Notes: generated from the sequence alone by a model not told the origin. Numbered from the stretch's first letter, positions 24,920 through 37,457 are shown. The stretch is DNA of 64,000 nt from Hofstenia miamia (GCA_900660155.1 CABFPE010000197.1:434329-498328), one strand, 5' to 3'. Numbers and translations: made by a program.

Positions 24920-27900
24920 TAGGCTGTTTCATTTGCGACAAATTTTCGATTTGAAAGCTGCCCCTTTCTCAGATTTTGCGTTTTGTTATAAAAACACGAT
25001 ACGTGAAAAAAAAATTAAAAAAATTAACGTTTGACGCCCCCAACCTTTATTTTTGTGAATTTTTGAGTGAAAATCCGTTAAAAGGTCATAACTCGAGTTA
25101 TATATATCGTAGAAGCCTGGATTTTGTTTTAAAAGATGCGGAATATGCTATTTTATATACCTGATTAATACATTATATAGGGTTATTTTGGCTAGAAAAA
25201 AAGTTATTTGCAAAAAACGGTTTTTTAGTGCTTGTAATTGAAGATACTGCTGGTTTTTGTGCTTTGGACTCTTGGATTTGAATGCTGTAAGATCACGATT
25301 AAAAGTAAGTGTTGTTATTTTCTATAAAATTAATATTATTATTGTAACTTGATTTTACGACTGCTCCTGTTTTTTAAAAGTATTTGTGTTATAAAAAAGT
25401 TTCAAGTCGAATGTAACACTGTATGTTTTATAGTTAGCTGATTTTTTGTTACTAATTGTTTATTCAATTTGATTTTTTGTTATTTTAATTTGGTATTAGT
25501 TTTACTATGAAAATTGCTATTGAATAGGTTTTGAAATTAGGGTATCTCTTTTTTATAGGGAGCTATGGATGCAAAACTAAGAAGAGGGGAAAAAGTATGG
25601 CTGATTGACAGGCCAGAGTTAGTCGTGTGCAATGACGAAGATATCGGGTTCACATCAGCGAAACCCCCAACGAATGGCGACGTGTTTTTACATCTAAAAG
25701 CATACCATAACCACCTTCAAAGCAAAAGTAATCGACAATCAACGACAAGAGATGCTGCTAACAAAGTTTATTACGAGTTAGTTCAATGGTTGGAAAGGAT
25801 GGGTATAACTGTAATGTTGAAAAGTAAAATTGTTGAATGCATATTGAAGTTTCAAAATATCTGGAAATATTTGAAATCATTTCAAAACAGCAAAAAACTC
25901 AAAGCTAAAAAGCAATTATTCAAAGATGAATACAGTAAAACTTTTTAGCCTGTTTCTGCTAAAGTGCAAAGGAAACTTGAAAAGTCTGACAACAAAACAA
26001 AAAAAAAAGACTTTCAATTCCTTGTCAACATGAAGACTACCAGAAAAGGTGGAATTGGTCCACTTGATAAAAAGGAAGTTAAAACACAAAAATTAAAAAA
26101 AGAAAGAATCCCCAAAAGCCAGTCATCTTGTAAAAGTAGCTTTTTTGTTTCAAGTAAAGAAAGTGAAGGCGATGATAATGAGGCAAGTGACGAGGAGTTT
26201 CTTCCAAAACCAAGCAAAAAAGGAAGAAAGAAAATCGAAATCACCTTGGATGCAAATAAGAAACCAAAATGGCAACAGCAACTCTATTTGACCAGTGATA
26301 AATATGGTTGTTCAACCAGGTGCCTGACAGAAACTGCTGGTGCAATCCTGAAAGCGGGAGGAGTGAACCTGGATGAAACTCAACTCAGCTTAGGTTCTGT
26401 TTGGAGAAACCAAAAAGATGCCCGCAAGACCGCTGCTAACCAAATCATCTCCCGGAATAAATTGCTCATAAGCACAAAGGTTTGGTCGCTCCACTGGGAT
26501 GGTAAGCTGCTGAAGTCTCTTAACCATGTTGGTGAAAAAGAGGAAAGGGTTGCTATCCTATTAAAAAGTGGTCAAGATGAAGTGCTTATGCAAATAATAA
26601 AGATGGACAGGAAAAGCACTGTTGTAAATGTTGCTGATGCCATCATATTGGTCATTAATGACTTAGGCATAAAATATTATTCTATCATTTCACTGGTGTT
26701 TGATACAACAGCAGTGAACACTGGAACTAAAGCTGGTGTGGTTAAGCTGTTGGAAGAAAAGCTAAACAAGCGACTAATTCAAGCTCCCTGCTGCCATCAT
26801 GTATGCGAATTATTTGCATCTGTTGTTTGCAATGTTGTATTTGGAAAAACAACAAGTCCTTTTGAGCCTGTGTTTCAAATACTGAAAGACCAGTGGGCCA
26901 ATGTTGACACTAATGCCATTTCATCTTACAATCAATGTGGTCTTCAGGTCAGCAGACACCTGAATTCAAAAATACAAGAAGCTGTTAAGTTTTTGCAGAC
27001 ATGGCTGAGAAAAAATGGTAAAAGTTGCCTTCGCAAGGACTACAAGGAGCTGGTAGTCTTGGCCCTCCTCTTTTTAAATGGAGGAAACATCAATGACTTT
27101 ACAGTCATGGCTCCTGGAGCATGCCATCACGCAAGGTGGATGGCGAAAATAATCTACACTGTAAAGCTCGCTCTTTTTCATAATCAATTTCTCGATAAGC
27201 TAAGTGAGGAACTTATACGCAACGTTTTACATTTGTCGCTGTTTTTGTGTGTTTATTACGTTAAATTTTGGATTTGCTGTACTGTTGGCGTAGATGCACC
27301 TAAAAATGATCTGGCTATGCTTAAAGACATGAGCTTTATTGTTTTACAAGCATCAAAGTTTCCTGATCAGTTTCATGAGTTTGCTGAAAGCAGCTGAATG
27401 AAACTGATGGATCACCTTTGGTATTTGTCCGAAAGGTTAATTCCGTTCTCCCTTTTTAGCGATCGAGTGAGCTTTTTAGACAAACAACGTATATGAGAAC
27501 GTCTTCTCAGGTGTGAAGCAAGTGAAGCTAGCTCTAATATGCGCATGCCTATGTTCGACCCTTCTAAGTCGTCAACTTATCAGTTGCAAGATTTTGTAAG
27601 ACCTGATTCATGGTGTGTTTTGTATCTTGTTTCTTTGCAATCATTCCCTTCCACACCTTCAACATCATCATCAAATGTTGGTGGTGAAGCACTCAACTTT
27701 CTCAATGCTCATCCATCAAAATGGAATGAATTGTCAAGCTATTCCAAGATGAGAGCTAAGGTCTTGAATCTCACCGTCGTTAACGACGCTGCTGAGCGAA
27801 GCTTAGCTCTTCTAACGGAGTTTAATACCTCGAAGGCCTCAAAGAGCAGAAGCAGTTTTTGTACAAAGTTGTAAAAGAAATGAGGAGCATTCAGTTCAAA

Positions 27901-28545
27901 AATGCCACAGGTTCAGAGAGAGTGACAAAAAAGTCTATCTCTAAAACCGATTACAGTTGGAACTAAACTGCTTATTTTGTTTTGAACTTTTTTATAGGTT
28001 TTGTGCATTATCTTTGTTCAAAATTTTTTCTATTTTTATTTATTAAAGTGACACACAAAAAGATTTGATACAAGCTGGATTTATTTGTTTATGAAACAAA
28101 TAGATTATTTATTTAAACTATTTTATAATCATATTTGTTATTGTTGTTTTTTATAATGGTTGTTGCAAATAAATCATAAAGTTTTATAAATTCTTGAATT
28201 TCTCTGTTTAAGTGCTTTTAATGTGGTCAAAAAAACGAAAATTAGGTTTTTTGCAAATAACTTTTTTTCTAGCCAAAATAACCCTATATAATGTATTAAT
28301 CAGGTATATAAAATAGCATATTCCGCATCTTTTAAAACAAAATCCAGGCTTCTACGATATATATAACTCGAGTTATGACCTTTTAACGGATTTTCACTCA
28401 AAAATTCACAAAAATAAAGGTTGGGGGCGTCAAACGTTAATTTTTTTAATTTTTTTTTTCACGTATCGTGTTTTTATAACAAAACGCAAAATCTGAGAAA
28501 GGGGCAGCTTTCAAATCGAAAATTTGTCGCAAATGAAACAGCCTA
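24920..28545 (+). mobile_element. Long-TIR DNA transposon, copy A (full length, inactive)
   Basis: Ends in TAGGCTGTTTCATTTGCG and its complement. The inverted repeats run inward about 300 bp with few differences (24,920-25,219 and about 28,245-28,545). TA tracts flank both ends, so it sits in a TA microsatellite, and TA may be the target duplication. The TIR is followed by a leader that looks spliced (donor at 25,305, acceptor AG at 25,558-25,559) just before the ATG of the long ORF. Copies B (38,201) and C (29,180) belong to the same family. I could not assign a superfamily. Confidence 0.9.
25565..27874 (+). pseudogene. Transposase-like gene of copy A, broken
   Basis: It starts at ATG 25,565 (M-D-A-K-L-R-R-G), directly after the presumed leader intron. 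An N-terminal Lys-rich domain with a W-x-K-Y-L-K-S-F helix is probably DNA-binding. The middle part, absent from copy B, carries S-L-H-W-D-G-K-L-L (about 26,490), L-V-F-D-T-T-A-V-N-T-G (about 26,695) and P-C-C-H-H-V-C-E (about 26,785). The C-terminus has V-V-N-D-A-A-E-R-S-L-A-L-L (about 27,775). The two aspartates, the Cys-His cluster and the late glutamate look like a DDE core, but this is inference. Compared with copy B: TGG to TAG at 25,946, in-frame TGA at 27,395 and 27,493, and a seven-base loss near 27,850. The stops at 27,395 and 27,493 are C-to-T changes at CpG. Confidence 0.8.
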
Positions 28546-28569
28546 ATATATATATATATATATATATTG

Positions 28570-29145
28570 GTAAGGTATTTACATCATCATCAAAATTTAG
28601 TTTTATTATATGATTCTTTTAAAGAAAACCAAACGGAAATTACCATGTATGTTGATTCCTCGTTCAGTAATCCCCAGTTGTTGTGGTTATCCATTGGTCA
28701 TCCAAGAAATTGAAAAGGGTGGCAAGGAGTGCAATGGCAGCCGATACTATTTCTATGCTTGATGCTATTGACTGTGCTTCTAATATTCGAATTTTTTGTC
28801 TAGTGTTTAGTCACATTAATGAAATGCCTATATATGCTGACAGCTGTTCATTAATTAATGCAGTTTCATCTAATTCAATTTCTCATGAAAAAAGTTTAGC
28901 AATTGATTTTGAGTTCATAGGAAAAGGCATTGCAAAAAATGAATGGAAATTTCAGTTTGTCAATTCATATGAAATGCTAGCAGATTGTTTAACAAAACAT
29001 AATATTAAAAGTTGCGATTCTCTTCTTCGTGCTATTAACCATTCTGAAAACATTTTGGAAAATAGAAAATATTGGGAATGTGATTACAGTTTAATGTTAA
29101 AACCTTTATATTTGAACAAGTTGTCTAAACCAGAGATGGAATCGG
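28570..29145 (+). mobile_element. copia-type pol fragment (RNase H region)
   Basis: The plus strand reads W-S-S-K-K-L-K-R-V-A-R-S, then A-D-S-C-S-L-I-N-A-V, then M-L-A-D-C-L-T-K: the order of a copia (Ty1-type) RNase H at the end of pol. It is a fossil fragment with breaks. Its orientation is opposite to the copia sequence at 30,160-33,450. It ends where transposon C begins. Confidence 0.75.
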
Positions 29146-29179
29146 CTACTGATTGGCAGAGGCCGAGGCTGGCAATTTA

Positions 29180-30157
29180 CTTTCGCTGTTTTGAAATGAT
29201 TTCAAATATTTCCAGGTATTTTGAAACTTCAATATGCGTTCGACAATTTTACTTTTGTACATTACAGTTATACCCGTCCTTTCCCACCATTGAACTAACT
29301 CATAATAAACTTTGTTAGCAGCATCTCTTGTCGTTGATTGTGGATTACTTTTGCTTTGAAGGTGGTTATGGTATGCTTTTAGATGTAAAAACACGTCGCC
29401 ATTCGTTGGGGGTTTTGCTGATGTGAACCCGATATCATCATCATTGCACACGACTAACTCTGGCCTGTCAATCAGCCATACTTTTCCCCTCTTCTTTGTT
29501 TTGCATCCATAGCTCCCTATAAAAAAAGAGATACCCTAATTTCAAAACCTATTCAATAGCAATTTTCATAGTAAAACTAATACCAAATTAAAATAACAAA
29601 AAATCAAATTGAATAAACAATTAGCAACGAAAAATCAGCTAACTATAAAACGTACAGTGTTACATTCGACTTGAAACTTTTTTATAACACAAATACTTTT
29701 AAAAAACAGGAGCAGTCGTAAAATCGAGTTACAATAATAATATTAATTTTATAGAAAATAACAACACTTACTTTTAATCGTGATCTTACAGCATTCAAAT
29801 CCAAGAGTCCAAAGCACCAAAAACCAGCAGTATCTTCAATTACAAGCACTAAAAAACCGTTTTTTGCAAATAACTTTTTTTCTAGCCAAAATAACCCTAT
29901 ATAATGTATTAATCAGGTATATAAAATAGCATATTCCGCATCTTTTAAAACAAAATCCAGGCTTCTACGATATATATAACTCGAGTTATGACCTTTTAAC
30001 GGATTTTCACTCAAAAATTCACAAAAATAAAGGTTGGGGACGTCAAACGTTAATTTTTTTAATTTTTTTTTCACGTATCGTGTTTTTATAACAAAACGCA
30101 AAATCTGAGAAAGGGGCAGCTTTAAAATCGAAAATTTGTCGCAAATGAAACAGCCTA
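29180..30157 (-). mobile_element. Long-TIR DNA transposon, copy C (one-ended)
   Basis: Inverted copy of the first ~970 bp of the family. The TIR is complete at 30,157 (ends GCCTA), followed by the leader intron and the first ~110 codons of the ORF (to K-S-F-Q-N-S-E). Similarity ends abruptly at about 29,180, with no second TIR. Because it lacks one end it could not move by itself. Confidence 0.85.
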
Positions 30158-30159
30158 AT

Positions 30160-33100
30160 CAGCCACACTTGCTAAAGTTGATGCCCGATACGCAATGTCA
30201 GGTCTTGAGATTGTAATTCATAACAATAGTTTTCCGTTCATCTGATTTGCATTCCTAAATAATTGACAAACTAATTTCCAATCTCAATTGATTTTCCAAT
30301 TCTAAAACATCTATAAAAGAGAATAATGGTATCTTTTAACCAAGTACATTGGCCTGTCATAAAAAGATCATCAACAGGTTCAATTATGATCCCATTTAGA
30401 TTAATACCATTATGAAAAATAAAAAGTGTCTTATCAAGAGAACACACGTTGGCTAGACTATTCCTTAATTCCTTCACAACCCTTTTATACCTAAGCCGGG
30501 CAGCATCACTAAGTCCATAAGCAGCAATATTCAATTTCCAATAACATTTTTAGCACAACACGCTTCAGTAGGTGGGATTAAATTTACTTCACAATTGATA
30601 GCTTTTCCTTGAAGGAAAGCTGTTTGAATATCAATAATATTAACTTTCCAATGCTATACCCCAGCAATGGCTAAAACAAATCTATTTATCCACTTACTAC
30701 ATGTTGGATAACATGAGTCAATTTCTACATCATGATCCTAAAATCCATGCGCAACTAGTTTTGTTTTAGTTTTTATTCCCAAATTCGTCAACTTTCATAC
30801 TGCAAACCCATCTAGAACTAACAATATTACAATCTTTAAAATCTGCTTTAATAACCTCTTCATACAAGCCATTTAAAAACCAAGAATTTAATTCATTTTG
30901 GTGAGCATTGGTAAAAGGATCAGTATTTACAATGTGCGAGGCTTGTTCCTAATTCGAGTCGAAAATTGTCTCATTTGTGTTTCTTCAATATCTTGTTCCT
31001 CTTTACTCTCAGTTGATGACTCATCATCAAATGTTGTGACTTACTGGTTTTCAATGTTGTGACTAACTGTAGGGCTAGGCTCAATCAAGTTATCAGTTGA
31101 TTTTGACAATGTGGAATTCTTTACATCATTAAATAATTTTGTAGAAGAAATATGACAACTTATATACCTTGATCCATGATTTAGTAAACCCTCACCTTTA
31201 TCATTGCCTGTACCATAAATTATGTTCACGAAAGAAATACATTACTTTGTCTTTCAATCTTATATCAGCACCTTGTTGTGGATCAAAATATTGCATTTCA
31301 AATAGTTCTTGAACTTTCTGCTTCAACAAATGATTTACAAACCTTAATCAAAATAATGAAATGATTACCTACAACATCTCTAATAGTAAATATCTCTAAG
31401 GCTGGGACATTGTTGCCCACAATTGAAGAAATTTGAGGATTTGGACCAAATAAATGCTGGAATGGAGATTACCCACTTGAGTTTAGTAGACAATTTTTTG
31501 CAAAACATGCAAGTTTCAAAAGTGTACCAATTTCAGTATTTTTCTCATCCATAGCTACTTTATGTATTGTCTCCTTAATAATGGCATTGTGCCTTTTGAC
31601 AAGACCATTGGTAGAAAGAGAATAAAGAGGTGTGGTTTCATGTTCAACCTTAAGTTTATTACAAAATTCTGCAAATGACTGAGCCCCACACTCTATACCA
31701 TTGTCGGTCAAAATTTTTCTGGAAGTTTCCAGACCAAAACATGTAACATGGGCAGGAGCCTCAAATAGTGTAATCCAATTGGCCAGAAACGCCTTTTGAA
31801 TAAGGTTGGTGTCTTTTCTTTCTATGACTACACAAACACTAAATTGGGTGAATGTATTTATAATATAAAGAATACAAATTTTCATATTCCTAAAATCAAT
31901 GAAGAAGAAATCCAGTGCCAGTTTTTAATTAAAAATCAAAATTACAAGGAAATGCTACAACAGGTTGTTTGAGTGGTTTTCCATGCACACGACAGATTTG
32001 ACAAGTGCATTCAAAAATATTAAGATAATTTGCATCATAAGTTGCATTTGCGGATTTAAGTAACATTTTTAGCTTATGAGTGCTAGGATGAATTTTGCCA
32101 ATATCATTAGCACGCAAATTTTTATAATTTGTCTTATTAGACAGAAAAGAATGAATAGGATGTATATCGAAATATCAACTTTAGCACAGATTTTCATTGC
32201 ATAATGACCACTTGGGATCACAACCAAAAGAACAGTAACTTTCCCTTCAATTTCAATTTCATTACTAGTGGGATTTATCACAATGCACATGCCCTTCAAA
32301 GACCTTAGGGAAATAAACAAAGGTAACTTTAGAGGTAATATTTCAATATCTAACCATCGTTAGTTTTCTCCTATTTTAATAGGCAATAAAACTATATATA
32401 AAGCATTCTTTTTGCCCCCCCCCCATCACCAAAAAGGATGACATAGAATCACTTTTAGAAATGTTAGAAAAATAAATGTTAATAGCAAAAATATTTGAAC
32501 AGCCATACCTCTTCTGCAACTGTTTTGGTGCAAGCCATATCCACAAAACTGTACTGATATTGAAATGAAGAGTCATTAAAAGATGTACGCAAACCTGATG
32601 CATAAGTATAATATACTTGATTGGTTTCTTCATTGTCATTATCACAATTGCTGGCAGCTGATGTACTACCTGTATCTATGATTTCTTTAATAGAAAATGC
32701 ATTTGCATTGTTGACAATGTTACGATCATGACAACTTCTTGCAAAATGAAATTTCGAATCGCATACATAACATCACGGGCGATTACTTTAACCAGAATTA
32801 CATTTGCGATTATTACTTTTAGATTTCGAAGTAAAATATCATTTATTTCATGGCGTTTTCCAAATAGGTGTTGAAAGTGAAACATTATTGTATGCTCTTT
32901 CAGGTTTTACTTACAGCCAATTGATTTTAAGCATTTGTATTATTTGCAATTGTTAATAGAAGTAACGCTGATTTCACATTGGCCGGGGACAGTTTGAAGT
33001 AGCCAGAATAACACGTGTTCCTGTTCATTAACTGACGATTTGATTAACATCTCTGCAACGAGAATACCATCACTGAATTCAAGTTTCTTGTCTTTAAGTT

Positions 33101-33450
33101 GGCATACAAGATATTCAAAATGTAAAAATAAATAAAATCTCTTATAGTTTCTTCCTGTTTTTGCTCCATTGACATAAAGATTAAGTAAAGTTCATATGCT
33201 TCATCTTTTGATATTTGAAAGGATGTTTCAAAGTAAGTCATCAATGTATTGAATCCATTATCAGAGTTCAAATCGCTGGTTGGAATTGACAATGCAATTT
33301 CCTTTGCTGTACCATACAAACAAACAACAACAGCTAAAGCTCACTTCTTCTTGGCAAGATCGGTCATAATATGCCAAATATTTATCTCTTTCTTCCATCT
33401 GGAATAACTATCTTCACTTGGTTTGAACTTCGGAGAATTTTTGTAAGAAT
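30160..33450 (-). mobile_element. copia-type retrotransposon, fossil
   Basis: Minus-strand pieces in the expected order: gag at about 33,440-33,040 (resembling the copia gag helix region), a zinc knuckle at about 32,760-32,700, integrase at about 31,900-31,400 (L-T-D-N-G-I-E, then R-H-N-A-I-I-K-E-T and S-P-F-Q-H-L-F-G-P-N-P), and reverse transcriptase at about 30,530-30,270 (G-L-S-D-A-A-R, then V-D-D-L). It is broken in many places. LTRs were not identified. The part 32,442-33,546 is repeated at 33,978-35,082, apparently by the assembly. Confidence 0.8.
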
Positions 33451-33546
33451 TACTAATCACTCTCCGCTACAATATTATAATACAATAAGATAGTAAAAGG
33501 AACATATTCATCTATTAGTGTACAAACTACTTATTGTAGCATAATC

Positions 33547-33547
33547 N
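33547..33547. other. Single-N assembly join
   Basis: An N follows the end of the first 1,105-bp block and is followed by a TA tract and a 429-bp segment that ends at another single N (33,977). Confidence 0.95.
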
Positions 33548-33976
33548 TATATATATATATATATATATATATAAATCCCTAAATGAAAAGTTAAGTTTAT
33601 TCCCTTTATGACATTTTCACGCAATTTAGCATCTCACGACAGAATGAAATTTCTCTTAAAGCAATTTACAAAAATGAATCACTTTGATTATTCAAGAAAA
33701 GAAATACATACATCTGTGATAATCAGAAATACTAAGAAATGTGCTCAAAGTTTAGCTCTTTGTGTTTCTTTACTTCACTTTATCATAGAATTGATTTTCG
33801 TTGCCTATTTCTACCGTGAAATTTCACAAAATGAAATGCAATAAAATGGATATAAAATGCATCTTGGTCATGAAAAATTAAAAAAAAATTGCTATGTAAT
33901 AAACTACACGCACAGTTCAAAACATAGTTCAGTCTGTTATATTTATAAATGTACGCTTTATTAAAATAAAAATCTT
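33548..33976. other. Short contig between two Ns, no gene recognised
   Basis: 429 bp bounded by single Ns, starting with a (TA)n tract. A 78-codon open frame at 33,608-33,844 has no known similarity. Confidence 0.6.
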
Positions 33977-33977
33977 N

Positions 33978-35082
33978 CATAGAATCACTTTTAGAAATGT
34001 TAGAAAAATAAATGTTAATAGCAAAAATATTTGAACAGCCATACCTCTTCTGCAACTGTTTTGGTGCAAGCCATATCCACAAAACTGTACTGATATTGAA
34101 ATGAAGAGTCATTAAAAGATGTACGCAAACCTGATGCATAAGTATAATATACTTGATTGGTTTCTTCATTGTCATTATCACAATTGCTGGCAGCTGATGT
34201 ACTACCTGTATCTATGATTTCTTTAATAGAAAATGCATTTGCATTGTTGACAATGTTACGATCATGACAACTTCTTGCAAAATGAAATTTCGAATCGCAT
34301 ACATAACATCACGGGCGATTACTTTAACCAGAATTACATTTGCGATTATTACTTTTAGATTTCGAAGTAAAATATCATTTATTTCATGGCGTTTTCCAAA
34401 TAGGTGTTGAAAGTGAAACATTATTGTATGCTCTTTCAGGTTTTACTTACAGCCAATTGATTTTAAGCATTTGTATTATTTGCAATTGTTAATAGAAGTA
34501 ACGCTGATTTCACATTGGCCGGGGACAGTTTGAAGTAGCCAGAATAACACGTGTTCCTGTTCATTAACTGACGATTTGATTAACATCTCTGCAACGAGAA
34601 TACCATCACTGAATTCAAGTTTCTTGTCTTTAAGTTGGCATACAAGATATTCAAAATGTAAAAATAAATAAAATCTCTTATAGTTTCTTCCTGTTTTTGC
34701 TCCATTGACATAAAGATTAAGTAAAGTTCATATGCTTCATCTTTTGATATTTGAAAGGATGTTTCAAAGTAAGTCATCAATGTATTGAATCCATTATCAG
34801 AGTTCAAATCGCTGGTTGGAATTGACAATGCAATTTCCTTTGCTGTACCATACAAACAAACAACAACAGCTAAAGCTCACTTCTTCTTGGCAAGATCGGT
34901 CATAATATGCCAAATATTTATCTCTTTCTTCCATCTGGAATAACTATCTTCACTTGGTTTGAACTTCGGAGAATTTTTGTAAGAATTACTAATCACTCTC
35001 CGCTACAATATTATAATACAATAAGATAGTAAAAGGAACATATTCATCTATTAGTGTACAAACTACTTATTGTAGCATAATC
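33978..35082 (-). repeat. Second copy of the copia gag block (probable false duplication)
   Basis: Appears identical, as read, to 32,442-33,546. Its left edge is the N at 33,977 and the matching block's right edge is the N at 33,547. Confidence 0.9.
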
Positions 35083-36160
35083 CATTCAAAACAGCAAAAA
35101 ACTACAAAGAAGGGATCAAAATCGAATTATAGATTAATTGATTTTATTAATTTTGTGTTTTGATGAATTAGCATGAAGCCAAGCCATGTAATTTGAATTC
35201 GGAATTAATTTGTAAAAATAATTACTTGTCACCTTAACTTTTGACAAATCACATGTGGACGATAAATCTCTGCGTCGATTTTGCTATCGCCATATTAACG
35301 CAGAACTTTCTGCAACTGGCAACACAAAACGGTGACAAGTACTTGTTTGTTGATAAATATGTTTATAAAAAATTACTATAAATATGCAACATGAAGAGAG
35401 AAATTTTGATGGAGAATAAACTCCTTATTATCTACTTGTTTTTATTTGGTTTGATTATATATACGAATGCGCAGCTAGGCGATTCATTCTTGTAACGATC
35501 AAAAGGCTGTTGTGAGGGATAGAAATGGTTTTTGCCTAGATCAATACAAGGCATCTAAGTTACGGATAGGTGTAAGGGTTTTTTACTTGCTGCCTATAGC
35601 TGGCTATTGATTGCTTTCGTTGTTGCATATAGTAAAAAAACTCGAAATAAGGCGAGATCGCCAATCCTAGGTATGTTAACCGTTATTTATCTTATTTTTA
35701 GATCCAAATTGTTAACTGTATTAGACCCATAATGACCGAAAACGAACTTGTGTATATTTGATTCATTTTATCTCTTGTTTTTACCATAGGTTAGGAAGCT
35801 GCTATTAGTTGTGTATAGTTTTTACTCTTTTTTAGTTTTGTTGCAGCTAGTGTCAGTAGTTAGTAGTTGAATTCATTGCTATTATATGTAGGGTAGGAAA
35901 CTGCTGCGTTAATTATTTACTAGAATTTTGTATCAGCAGTTAGTGCCAATTGAGAATGAGTTATTAAGTCGAATAGTGTTGGCAATATCTTTATTATCAC
36001 ATAGTTAGGGTACACATAATAAAAATAGATCAAATGAGAATGAGCTGAGTCGATCAATGGATGGAACTTTACTCTGTTGCAGTTGGGCGGATGGCTTCTT
36101 GGTGATCAGATACCGCTTCGGGCAGCGAGCCCATTGTTAACTGGAGTCCCTCTCATACAG
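35083..36160. other. No gene recognised; short hairpin and degenerate repeat
   Basis: TACTTGTCACC at 35,223-35,233 is complemented at 35,331-35,341. Between 35,790 and 35,960 the motif TAGG-TAGGAAACTGCTG occurs twice in degenerate form. Possibly copia leader or LTR at the left edge and host intron at the right. Confidence 0.4.
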
Positions 36161-36164
36161 TTAC

Positions 36165-36297
36165 CTAAATTATGCAGAGGCATATTCTCTTTGTGTGCGA
36201 GGTGTGCGCCGCACTCCTTCACCAGCATTTTTATGATTTTACAGCGTTTTTTCCTATCGCTTATTTGGGAACTGAGTAAATTTAATACAGCATCAAA
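36165..36297 (-). CDS. Isolated exon with ankyrin-like repeat
   Basis: The minus strand has an acceptor (AG at 36,299-36,298), 133 coding bases and a donor GTAACT (36,164). It encodes F-D-A-V-L-N-L-L-S-S, then I-I-K-M-L-V-K-E-C-G-A-H-L and P-L-H-N-L, which fits an ankyrin helix pair: V-K-E-C-G-A-H-L resembles the common L-x-x-x-G-A-D-V and P-L-H the canonical T-P-L-H. The neighbouring exons were not found; one side runs into the 1,000-N gap. It could belong to a host gene or be a captured fragment. The specific gene is not identified. Confidence 0.45.
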
Positions 36298-36457
36298 CTG
36301 ATTTTTACACAATTTTTATAAATAGTAATTTGTGATTAAATATAAATACTCAATCGAATTGAGTTGCCATTCGAATTTTTAATAACCCATTGTTTTCAGT
36401 ACTTTCTTATAAAACCTGTGTCTAAATTACAATTTTGGTAAAATTAAAGCATTTCTC

Positions 36458-37457
36458 NNNNNNNNNNNNNNNNNNNNNNNNNNNNNNNNNNNNNNNNNNN
36501 NNNNNNNNNNNNNNNNNNNNNNNNNNNNNNNNNNNNNNNNNNNNNNNNNNNNNNNNNNNNNNNNNNNNNNNNNNNNNNNNNNNNNNNNNNNNNNNNNNNN
36601 NNNNNNNNNNNNNNNNNNNNNNNNNNNNNNNNNNNNNNNNNNNNNNNNNNNNNNNNNNNNNNNNNNNNNNNNNNNNNNNNNNNNNNNNNNNNNNNNNNNN
36701 NNNNNNNNNNNNNNNNNNNNNNNNNNNNNNNNNNNNNNNNNNNNNNNNNNNNNNNNNNNNNNNNNNNNNNNNNNNNNNNNNNNNNNNNNNNNNNNNNNNN
36801 NNNNNNNNNNNNNNNNNNNNNNNNNNNNNNNNNNNNNNNNNNNNNNNNNNNNNNNNNNNNNNNNNNNNNNNNNNNNNNNNNNNNNNNNNNNNNNNNNNNN
36901 NNNNNNNNNNNNNNNNNNNNNNNNNNNNNNNNNNNNNNNNNNNNNNNNNNNNNNNNNNNNNNNNNNNNNNNNNNNNNNNNNNNNNNNNNNNNNNNNNNNN
37001 NNNNNNNNNNNNNNNNNNNNNNNNNNNNNNNNNNNNNNNNNNNNNNNNNNNNNNNNNNNNNNNNNNNNNNNNNNNNNNNNNNNNNNNNNNNNNNNNNNNN
37101 NNNNNNNNNNNNNNNNNNNNNNNNNNNNNNNNNNNNNNNNNNNNNNNNNNNNNNNNNNNNNNNNNNNNNNNNNNNNNNNNNNNNNNNNNNNNNNNNNNNN
37201 NNNNNNNNNNNNNNNNNNNNNNNNNNNNNNNNNNNNNNNNNNNNNNNNNNNNNNNNNNNNNNNNNNNNNNNNNNNNNNNNNNNNNNNNNNNNNNNNNNNN
37301 NNNNNNNNNNNNNNNNNNNNNNNNNNNNNNNNNNNNNNNNNNNNNNNNNNNNNNNNNNNNNNNNNNNNNNNNNNNNNNNNNNNNNNNNNNNNNNNNNNNN
37401 NNNNNNNNNNNNNNNNNNNNNNNNNNNNNNNNNNNNNNNNNNNNNNNNNNNNNNNNN
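36458..37457. other. Assembly gap, exactly 1,000 Ns
   Basis: A run of N of round length, so a scaffold gap of conventional rather than measured size. Open frames across it are meaningless. Confidence 1.

Noticed and set aside
33978-35082. Biological tandem duplication of copia gag
   Set aside because: Apparent identity and edges exactly at single Ns favour an assembly artefact.
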